Shown one piece after another: positions 24,387 to 30,508 of a stretch of 45,995 nt of DNA. Source of the DNA: a virus; IMG/VR virus record IMGVR_UViG_3300042554_002704, positions 1-45,995 of that record; one strand, 5' to 3'. Both the position numbers and the translations under genes were made by a program. The notes beneath the pieces are model-generated. The model did not search any database. It was given only the letters and a program-made list of their open reading frames with translations, and was not told where the DNA came from. The first letter of the stretch is position 1. Each line of letters starts with the position of its first letter.

Positions 24387-25346
24387 TTAGAAGCAGCATA
24401 TGACTGGTACTGTATTGTATTCTTCTGTGCATGCTACATTTGGATCTCCTCCAAAAGCAAGAGCTTTAGCAAATGTACCTGCGCCTGCTAAACTACCTCT
24501 ACCGGTAATTAATGCGCCGCCTGCTAACCATGATATACCATTGTATTCCTCTGTACAAGCCTCATTTGGAGTTGTACCTCCAAAGGCTAAACCTGCATTT
24601 TGTGTCCCTGCACCAGCTAGTGTTCTCCTGCCAATAATCATAGCGCCGCCTGCCGACCAATTAGTTCCGTTATATTCTTCTGTACATGATAGTATAGGTC
24701 CGTTCTGTCCGCCAAATGCAAGACCAGCATTTTGTGTACCTACTCCTGCTAGAATACATCGGGCATTAATCATTGCTCCACCGGCCGACCAATTAGATCC
24801 GTCATACTCTTCCGTACAGGATACGTTACTACTAACCGGAGTTCCGGCATATCCTCCAAAAGCAAGCCCCGCATTTTGTGTTCCTGCTCCTGCTAAATTA
24901 AATCTAGCTGTAATTAAAGTAGTACCTGTCGACCAGGCTGTTCCGTTATATTCTTCAGTACAAGCTACTATAGTTGGTATACCACCTCCGAAAGCGAGAC
25001 CAGCATTTTGAGTACCTGCTCCAGCTAAAAGATATCTAGCGGTAATTAAAGCTCCGCCTGCTGCCCAAGATGATCCATTATACTCTTCTGTACAAGATAC
25101 TACTGTTGGAGTACTACCCCCGAATGCGAGGGCTGAGTTTTGAGTACCTGCTCCGGCGAGCCCGTTTCTAGCAGTGATTAAAGCACCGCCTGCCGCCCAT
25201 GCTCCATTACCAAGCCCGGTATACTGTACTTTCTGTAATAATTTATTATACCATATAGCGCCCTCTATAGCAGTATCGTCTGCTCTTCCAAGTGTTAAAA
25301 CCGCTTGGCCTGATATAACTAGGTTAGGAGGTCCGCAAACTTTCAT
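24387..25346 (-). CDS. Single-propeller Kelch-like adhesin C
   Basis: The 319-aa protein has the same plan as adhesins A and B: a VCGPPNLVISGQAVLTLGR head with an AIWYNKLLQKVQYTG strand, then six CTEEY blades. The third blade carries the insertion YAGTPVSSNVS. The same insertion and its DNA recur in the large adhesin at 36197-39421, showing exchange of blades between loci. Blade six ends CTEEYNTVPVICCF. It is the first of the three single-propeller genes in transcription and follows the glycosyltransferase gene. Confidence 0.82.
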   Translation of the reverse strand: MKVCGPPNLVISGQAVLTLGRADDTAIEGAIWYNKLLQKVQYTGLGNGAWAAGGALITARNGLAGAGTQNSALAFGGSTPTVVSCTEEYNGSSWAAGGALITARYLLAGAGTQNAGLAFGGGIPTIVACTEEYNGTAWSTGTTLITARFNLAGAGTQNAGLAFGGYAGTPVSSNVSCTEEYDGSNWSAGGAMINARCILAGVGTQNAGLAFGGQNGPILSCTEEYNGTNWSAGGAMIIGRRTLAGAGTQNAGLAFGGTTPNEACTEEYNGISWLAGGALITGRGSLAGAGTFAKALAFGGDPNVACTEEYNTVPVICCF

Positions 25347-25362
25347 ACTACGTCACATTTGA

Positions 25363-25374
25363 TAATAAATATAT
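25363..25374 (-). promoter_or_regulatory. Candidate late promoter, adhesin C gene
   Basis: Coding strand ATATATTTATTA, 17 bases before the ATG at 25346. Confidence 0.33.
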
Positions 25375-25379
25375 TAGAA

Positions 25380-26303
25380 TCAAATGTTATTGAGTATTTC
25401 GTCAATATTAAACATGTCTGTTAACTCCATGTAAGGACATTCGTGTAGATTATTTTCAAATTGAAAATCAAAGAGATACGATCCTATGAGCTGATTTGCT
25501 TTCTTGGGTAGGTTTGCAACTACATTTTTATGTAATCTATATCCGAATACTGTCGGCGAAGTTCCTACCCATAGTACTGTCGATGGAAGTTTGAATGCGG
25601 CAGCAGCATGCTGTAGACAAGAATCGATTAGAACGCGTTTCTGTGCATCAACTAGTATTGCAAATAACTCAATATTGGATAGCTGTTGGTCTATTCTCTC
25701 TACCCCGTCTAGGTGATATCCGTCGGGTCTAGTTACTTGAAATATGTGGTATTGATTTCTGAATTTATTTACAATTGCCTGGGCTATATCTTGAGGCATA
25801 TCGCGGGTCCAGGAGTAATTATACTTTTGACCTTGGCCCGGTCCTCCCCCTGTTTGAATAACTATTGTTGGTTTTTGTCTTTTCCAAAGACCGACTAATT
25901 GTCTTTGTACGTAGTTTGCAAATACTTGGGGCTGTTGTTCAGTATATTTTATACCCAGTAGATCGCACCAGTTTTCAATCAAATGCTTTGTTTTAGTAAT
26001 ATGTCCTGTTTGATTGTAGGGTTCGTGTCTACAGACAATGATATCTTTCTCGTAGATATAGTCTTCATAGAAGTAGGGTGCTTGTGTTAAATTGTATACC
26101 CTATCGATATAAGGGTTATTTAGAAATGCTTCTGGATAGGATACTACCATTATCAGCTTTCTGTCAGGAAAAGCTTCTTTTATATCTTTACATAGAGAGG
26201 TTGCTGCAATATTTTTACCTAATCCTCCCTGTATATGCCAGATAAAAAATTTATCTCCAATATTCCTGTTTGAGTGGTATATGTATCCTTGTTCTTGTTT
26301 CAT
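25380..26303 (-). CDS. GT-B glycosyltransferase, heptosyltransferase (GT9)-like
   Basis: The 307-aa protein resembles GT9-type transferases. The N-terminal FFIWHIQGGLGKNIAATSLC matches the 'GGLGD...' nucleotide-sugar-side loop, followed by FPDRKLIMVVSYPEAFLNNP. A central PTIVIQTGGGPG strand starts the second Rossmann half. The C-terminal DSCLQHAAAAFKLPSTVLWVGTSP matches the 'D....H.A.A.g.P.v.lfg.T.P' donor-binding region. Such enzymes add heptose or similar sugars to lipopolysaccharide cores. In a phage it could alter host surface glycans or glycosylate virion proteins. It starts one base into the stop of the neighbouring oxygenase gene (TAATG), suggesting coupling. Confidence 0.75.
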   Translation of the reverse strand: MKQEQGYIYHSNRNIGDKFFIWHIQGGLGKNIAATSLCKDIKEAFPDRKLIMVVSYPEAFLNNPYIDRVYNLTQAPYFYEDYIYEKDIIVCRHEPYNQTGHITKTKHLIENWCDLLGIKYTEQQPQVFANYVQRQLVGLWKRQKPTIVIQTGGGPGQGQKYNYSWTRDMPQDIAQAIVNKFRNQYHIFQVTRPDGYHLDGVERIDQQLSNIELFAILVDAQKRVLIDSCLQHAAAAFKLPSTVLWVGTSPTVFGYRLHKNVVANLPKKANQLIGSYLFDFQFENNLHECPYMELTDMFNIDEILNNI

Positions 26304-26941
26304 TAAAATATTAATTCAGTTAAGTTCTCTTCCTCTCCAAATCCTACTTTAGGTACTACGTTGAATGCTAAACTGCATCTAGGTTTATCAGTCTTATTGA
26401 CCGGTACCGAATGCATGAGATGAGAAGGGAATAGTATTAACAGGCCTGGTTCAAATGTTATAGCGAATTCCTGCTGTGCATACCTTAAGTCTTTTTTATC
26501 TTTTACTAGCTTTGGGGAAATATAAGATGCATTAACACCGCCTGCTGTTCTATGAAACTTGATAGCCGATGTTTTTTCAGCTGCATGTCCGTAATAGAGT
26601 ACTCCTGAGAGTAGACTATTTGGGTGAGTATGTGCAGTATGGTGCTGTCCTGGGGCTTTTATAGAGACCCAAGATTGTCCGAATCTATATTCATTATAGG
26701 CGTATCCTAGCTTCTCGGCATACACCTTCACGTTACCTAAGATAAATTCAGCTAATGTCGCACATTCAGGTTTATCTAACAAATAGCTATCCTTAGATCT
26801 GAACCCGTAGTTATCATGATCGGAATCGGTACCCATGTCTTGACCATCGAAGAACTTAATTACCTTTGCATACTGCACGGGCAGCGTGGTAGCGTAAACC
26901 GGGGTTGGGAACAACTCCAGTATTTCATAATTAATTTGCAT
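26303..26941 (-). CDS. 2OG-Fe(II) oxygenase 1 (phage 2OG-FeII_Oxy_5-like)
   Basis: The FPTPVY N-terminus and the core HTHPNSLLSGVLYY are hallmarks of the small phage 2OG/Fe(II) dioxygenases common in marine myoviruses. Numbering from the ATG at 26941 (212 aa), the metal site is His104/His106 with distal His177 in FPSHLMHSVPV, and Arg188 in RCSLAFN would hold 2-oxoglutarate. An HxH replaces the classical HxD. These enzymes hydroxylate amino-acid side chains or other substrates. I prefer the ATG at 26941 (MQINYEILELFP) over an upstream in-frame TTG at 26950. It overlaps oxygenase 2 by 11 bases and is its closest paralogue. Confidence 0.85.
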   Translation of the reverse strand: MQINYEILELFPTPVYATTLPVQYAKVIKFFDGQDMGTDSDHDNYGFRSKDSYLLDKPECATLAEFILGNVKVYAEKLGYAYNEYRFGQSWVSIKAPGQHHTAHTHPNSLLSGVLYYGHAAEKTSAIKFHRTAGGVNASYISPKLVKDKKDLRYAQQEFAITFEPGLLILFPSHLMHSVPVNKTDKPRCSLAFNVVPKVGFGEEENLTELIF

Positions 26942-27590
26942 AACGTCCAAATATTATTTCAGAAATGGTTTCTTTATCGCCCAGTGTTCCTTTCGTTAAT
27001 ACGTTTACACCTAATGCTTTCCTGACTTTATTTGTTCTATTGGGAGGTACACCATGTGTAACGTATGAAGGAAATATAATGAAATTATTTTGTTGCGGTG
27101 TAAAATAAATTTCCTCCTGAGAGAATTTATGCTGCTGATAATCGTCCTGTAGAGAGGGTTCTAAATAAGTTCTATACTGAGATCCAGCTACTTTACTAAA
27201 GCAAATAGCTGCATCCCCGGGTTCAAAATCGTAATAAAATACGCCGGCAAGTAGAGTGTTTGGGTGAGTATGTGCTTTGTGAAATTGACCGGGCATTTTA
27301 TAGGTAAGCCACGATTGAGAAAACTGCAATTCCTTATAGCGATACCTCATTACGTTAGTGGCAAAGTCATTAAAGCATTGCATGAAAAAATTAGCCAGCG
27401 GTTTACAGATTGGATGATCAATTATATAGCTATTTTTTGATATCCAACCATAAGGGCTATTTTTTCCATCGTTCATTTCGCAACTATCGAAGTACTTAAC
27501 TATTTCAGTTGTATCTCCCGGGTATGTTGCTACATACAGCGGAGTTGGAAACATTTCAAAAACTTTAGCACTACTCCCTGCTATATTCAT
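26931..27590 (-). CDS. 2OG-Fe(II) oxygenase 2, paralogue of oxygenase 1
   Basis: The 219-aa protein shares with oxygenase 1 the FPTPLYVATYPG start and the core HKAHTHPNTLLAGVFYY. The predicted ligands are His107, His109 and His179 (FPSYVTHGVPPN), with Arg190 for 2-oxoglutarate. It also shares the KYFDSCEMNDGKNSPYGWIS region and the ending TISEIIF, showing that the two arose by tandem duplication. Large sequence differences outside the active site suggest different substrates. It starts in a GTTATG context. Confidence 0.85.
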   Translation of the reverse strand: MNIAGSSAKVFEMFPTPLYVATYPGDTTEIVKYFDSCEMNDGKNSPYGWISKNSYIIDHPICKPLANFFMQCFNDFATNVMRYRYKELQFSQSWLTYKMPGQFHKAHTHPNTLLAGVFYYDFEPGDAAICFSKVAGSQYRTYLEPSLQDDYQQHKFSQEEIYFTPQQNNFIIFPSYVTHGVPPNRTNKVRKALGVNVLTKGTLGDKETISEIIFGRYAN

Positions 27591-27594
27591 AACC

Positions 27595-28200
27595 TTAATT
27601 ACTTTTTTGTGAAGGACTGATAAAATTAAATGCTATAGAGATTCTCTCTTCGTTTGATTCGTTTCTTTCTACGTGATGTTTGATCCAACTTGGAAACAGG
27701 TAGAAAGTAGATTCTTTAGCTGGCTTTGTCACAGAAAATGCGTTAGCCATTGTATGCTCTCTCTGTACCTTACTATTCATGAAGAATTCTATGTCGTCTC
27801 CCCTATGTAGCACTAAATCTCCCATGTTATTTCTTGGAACCGATACATAGTATACCCCAGACAAGATACTGTTCTGATGATCGTGTAATAGGTTATAATC
27901 ATGATGTCCGTTGATGTTAATCCAGAAATTACCTATCTCTAGGTTATTGATTCCAGTATAACGAGCACATACATCGTTGACGAATACGTTCAAGTCATTG
28001 AAGAGGTTTTCTAACGCTACCGGAATTGGGAAGAGGAGTTCGCCTGAATGCCATCCTCCTCGATTTGAAATCGTAACCCCGGGCTTCTGTCTACGGGTTT
28101 CCAGGCAATACTGCTTGATAGATTGATTATCGATTCCTGATACAGGACACTCCCAAACCGGAGTTGCGAACCATAACTGTTCGTAAACTTTAAATTCCAT
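27595..28200 (-). CDS. 2OG-Fe(II) oxygenase 3
   Basis: The 201-aa protein belongs to the same broad family but a different branch. It has FATPVWECPV at the start, then HHDYNLLHDHQNSILSGVYY with His106 and His108, a distal His near 175 (FPSWIKHHVERN), and Arg186 in RISIAFN. A GDLVLHRGDDIEFF insertion sits between the metal motifs. The protein is close in pattern to oxygenases annotated in cyanophage and pelagiphage tail regions. The gap to oxygenase 2 is 4 bases. Confidence 0.84.
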   Translation of the reverse strand: MEFKVYEQLWFATPVWECPVSGIDNQSIKQYCLETRRQKPGVTISNRGGWHSGELLFPIPVALENLFNDLNVFVNDVCARYTGINNLEIGNFWININGHHDYNLLHDHQNSILSGVYYVSVPRNNMGDLVLHRGDDIEFFMNSKVQREHTMANAFSVTKPAKESTFYLFPSWIKHHVERNESNEERISIAFNFISPSQKSN

Positions 28201-28214
28201 AACTAAGTTTTTAA

Positions 28215-28826
28215 TTATCTAAATGGGCGACCGCCGGTCCAAAATACTAGACACTTACGCTGGCCTCGTGTGATTGGTTTTACTCTATGCATGCAGAATG
28301 CTGGAAAGCAAATAACGTCTCCTTTCTCCCTGGGCACAACTACTGATTTTTGACCACCAAACCAGATCTCAAAATCGCCTCCTTCATAATCCCTAGGATC
28401 TGATAATTGAACAGTAGTAGCGATCTTTCTTTTATTAACATCGAGAGCACCTACGTCCATATGCCAGTCCAGGTGCCCTCCATCAGTTGGGTAGACTACA
28501 TAGTGGATGGGATCGGTAACAACATCGATATCAAAATGAAATGCTTTTTCGTTAGCTTCTAATACTAGCGGAAATAAAATATCATAAAGCCATTTTGTAT
28601 GCGGGGCTGGTTCAAGGTAGGCAATATCTCGGTTATTTGTTTGGTAGGAATCAGTATCGGTACCTAATTCTCTTACACCAGTCCTACCCTTGGAAAATTT
28701 ATAGTTTGCTTTAACCATCTGCTCCAGTTCTCCGATCATACGATCATTAAATACGTTTTTAAAATAGTAAAACGTATTCCAGTTAGATTGTGGCTTAAAA
28801 TTATTGTACGGCTTTAATGGAAACAT
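28215..28826 (-). CDS. 2OG-Fe(II) oxygenase 4 (prolyl-4-hydroxylase / PKHD-type)
   Basis: The 203-aa protein has a canonical double-stranded beta-helix site. HLDWHMDVG supplies His122 and Asp124 (HxD), MHRVKPITRGQRKCLVFW supplies the distal His180, and Arg190 would anchor 2-oxoglutarate. ATTVQLSDPRDYEGGDFEIW lies between them, as in PKHD-type hydroxylases and phage relatives that modify proline or other residues. The motif is more classical than in oxygenases 1-3, so it is a separate subfamily and not a copy of them. Confidence 0.88.
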   Translation of the reverse strand: MFPLKPYNNFKPQSNWNTFYYFKNVFNDRMIGELEQMVKANYKFSKGRTGVRELGTDTDSYQTNNRDIAYLEPAPHTKWLYDILFPLVLEANEKAFHFDIDVVTDPIHYVVYPTDGGHLDWHMDVGALDVNKRKIATTVQLSDPRDYEGGDFEIWFGGQKSVVVPREKGDVICFPAFCMHRVKPITRGQRKCLVFWTGGRPFR

Positions 28827-28832
28827 AACAAT

Positions 28833-29420
28833 TTATTTTTCAGTTCTATCAAGCATGGTAAACCAGCCTGTTAAAATATACTTTGTTTGAGTGGGAGAAG
28901 GAACACCTCTATGTAAATGCATCCAGTCCGACGGCCATATTATTAACTTTCCTTCGACTGCTGATTCGAAATGGTGCTGATAAAAAAATTCAGTTTCACC
29001 TCTATCTGTTACTGTATTTAAGTAAACAGCCCAGACTAGAAACCTGTTACTGTATTTGTTTGTTGCTCTTTCGCAATGCCACCCGTGAAATCCTTCTCCT
29101 GGTTCGTAGCGCTGCATATTGAATAGAGGGCTAATCTGCAAAGGATCAAGCTTAGAGAATGCTAGAGAATGTCTGTCAATATAATCTCGTTGACCTTTTT
29201 CTAAAATACCTACTAATTCTGTTAGCAAAGGACTCCAAGTCGGATGTTGCAAGTACCTAGGATCAAAAGTTATGTCTGTTGACTTTTTTCCGTTAGATGA
29301 CGAAGTACCGTCGGGGCCGTAGAGTACGCCCGGTTTTTTATCTTCGGATACTTCAAACGCATCTATAAAAGCTTTACATAACTGAGAGGATAATGCCTTC
29401 TCTTTTCTGTATATGAACAT
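28833..29420 (-). CDS. 2OG-Fe(II) oxygenase 5
   Basis: The 195-aa protein has EPGEGFHGWHCERAT with His115 and Glu117 (HxE variant of the metal site). It then has VWAVYLNTVTDRGETEFFYQ, a strand pair typical of this fold, and a distal HLHRGVPSPTQTKYILTGWF with His170 and Lys180, where Lys instead of Arg probably binds 2-oxoglutarate. It is first of the five in transcription. The leader is GTTATG. Substrate unknown. Confidence 0.84.
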   Translation of the reverse strand: MFIYRKEKALSSQLCKAFIDAFEVSEDKKPGVLYGPDGTSSSNGKKSTDITFDPRYLQHPTWSPLLTELVGILEKGQRDYIDRHSLAFSKLDPLQISPLFNMQRYEPGEGFHGWHCERATNKYSNRFLVWAVYLNTVTDRGETEFFYQHHFESAVEGKLIIWPSDWMHLHRGVPSPTQTKYILTGWFTMLDRTEK

Positions 29421-29428
29421 AACTAAGT

Positions 29429-30142
29429 TTACTGTTGTTGCTGGCTTTCAACATGCTGGGCAAGCTGCTGTTGACGAGCCTGTTCAAATGTCAAAAGTGT
29501 ATTACCTTCGGCCTTGAGTCTTTGCAGGGTTTGATAAGGACCTACAGCGTTAATAACTTCACTCGGTTCACTATTTGGACTGAGAGCCTTTACTCTATTT
29601 TCAAGCCTTAGTCCTAAGCTTTCGGCCTGATGTGTATTTACCTCTCTATCGTCGAAGGTTCCATCGTTGAGTTCGGCTTTAATCTTAGACCAAGTCTGGA
29701 TCTCACGAACACGGTCGTGGGCTACCTGTTCCATGCAGGCTTTATTGTAGAGATTTTGATCTAAATCGATCTGTGCCTCTATAATATCGAGCATATCACC
29801 TTTAAGTTCTGCTTCTTTCATTTTACGTTCGAGTCTGAGCCTTTCTACATCGGCTCTTCTCATTTCAAATGAAAGATTCATCATCGCATCAAAGTGCGCA
29901 GACATTTCCCTAACCGACTGCCAGTATTTAGATGCCGGAGTGGGATGCTTGGCATCATTCAAGACCGATACACGCATTTCCGTTTCAGTACGGAAAATTT
30001 GTTTTTTATTCCAGTTATCGGCCAGTTCTTCTTTTAATCTTACAACTTCCCTAGCGTCTTCCGGTTTCAAAACCGCTAGAATATTCTGTAAATCACTAGG
30101 AATTGCTAGTTCGCGACCTGATTCTTGTTTATTTTCGTCCAT
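29429..30142 (-). CDS. Helical, charged hypothetical protein
   Basis: The 237-aa protein is dominated by long charged helices (AHFDAMMNLSFEMRRADVER, then LRLERKMKEAELKGDMLDII) and ends in a Gln-rich tail (QARQQQLAQHVESQQQQ). Coiled-coil assembly is likely; no catalytic motif or membrane segment is seen. Similar helical proteins occur near tail fibres in marine T4-like phages, but I cannot name a family with confidence. Candidates are a fibre-assembly chaperone or a connector. It precedes the oxygenase group with a gap of 8 bases. Confidence 0.62.
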   Translation of the reverse strand: MDENKQESGRELAIPSDLQNILAVLKPEDAREVVRLKEELADNWNKKQIFRTETEMRVSVLNDAKHPTPASKYWQSVREMSAHFDAMMNLSFEMRRADVERLRLERKMKEAELKGDMLDIIEAQIDLDQNLYNKACMEQVAHDRVREIQTWSKIKAELNDGTFDDREVNTHQAESLGLRLENRVKALSPNSEPSEVINAVGPYQTLQRLKAEGNTLLTFEQARQQQLAQHVESQQQQ

Positions 30143-30199
30143 AACGAAGTTTGTATTTACTATTAATGTAACAAATATTATTCAATCTTCCAACTCTTT

Positions 30200-30475
30200 T
30201 TAGGGAAGAATGATATTTTGAGGTTCAGGGCCACAGAGCCATGGTGTTGAACCGGAAACGCAAGTTTGCCATTCTGTCTGAGTCTGATCAACTACGGCAT
30301 CAACGAGAGCTTGTGCTTCTGCTTTAGTCTTTTCTACAGCTCCTACCCGGGTTGCCCAGATTTGATTGTTTTCCGTTACCCATACGTTTGCGGGATATCC
30401 GGCAATGTGGGATCTTTGGTTATCTTCGTGGGTGATGAATCCTACCCCCGTGTTAACTGCTACGTAATACTGCAT
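30200..30475 (-). CDS. 91-aa hypothetical protein with QIW motif
   Basis: MQYYVAVNTGVGFI at the start, then WVTENNQIWATRVG and a helix KTKAEAQALVDAVVDQ. The C-terminus carries two Cys in CVSGSTPWLCGPEPQ. The 57-aa protein at 39472 shares the order QIW-x-x-R followed by an Ala/Glu helix. Both lie at the edges of the propeller adhesin block, so they may be related small fibre accessory proteins. Not a recognised family. Confidence 0.6.
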   Translation of the reverse strand: MQYYVAVNTGVGFITHEDNQRSHIAGYPANVWVTENNQIWATRVGAVEKTKAEAQALVDAVVDQTQTEWQTCVSGSTPWLCGPEPQNIILP

Positions 30476-30498
30476 GTTTTTTAGTTTTAAGGTTTATT

Positions 30499-30508
30499 AA
30501 TAAATATT
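30499..30508 (-). promoter_or_regulatory. Candidate late promoter, 91-aa gene
   Basis: Coding strand AATATTTATT, 24 bases before the ATG at 30475, just touching the end of the double-propeller gene. It could drive the oxygenase genes. Confidence 0.33.

Noticed and set aside
26942-26950. TTG start of oxygenase 1 at 26950
   Set aside because: An ATG three codons later at 26941 gives a start (MQINYEILELFP) matching its paralogue and a shorter overlap.
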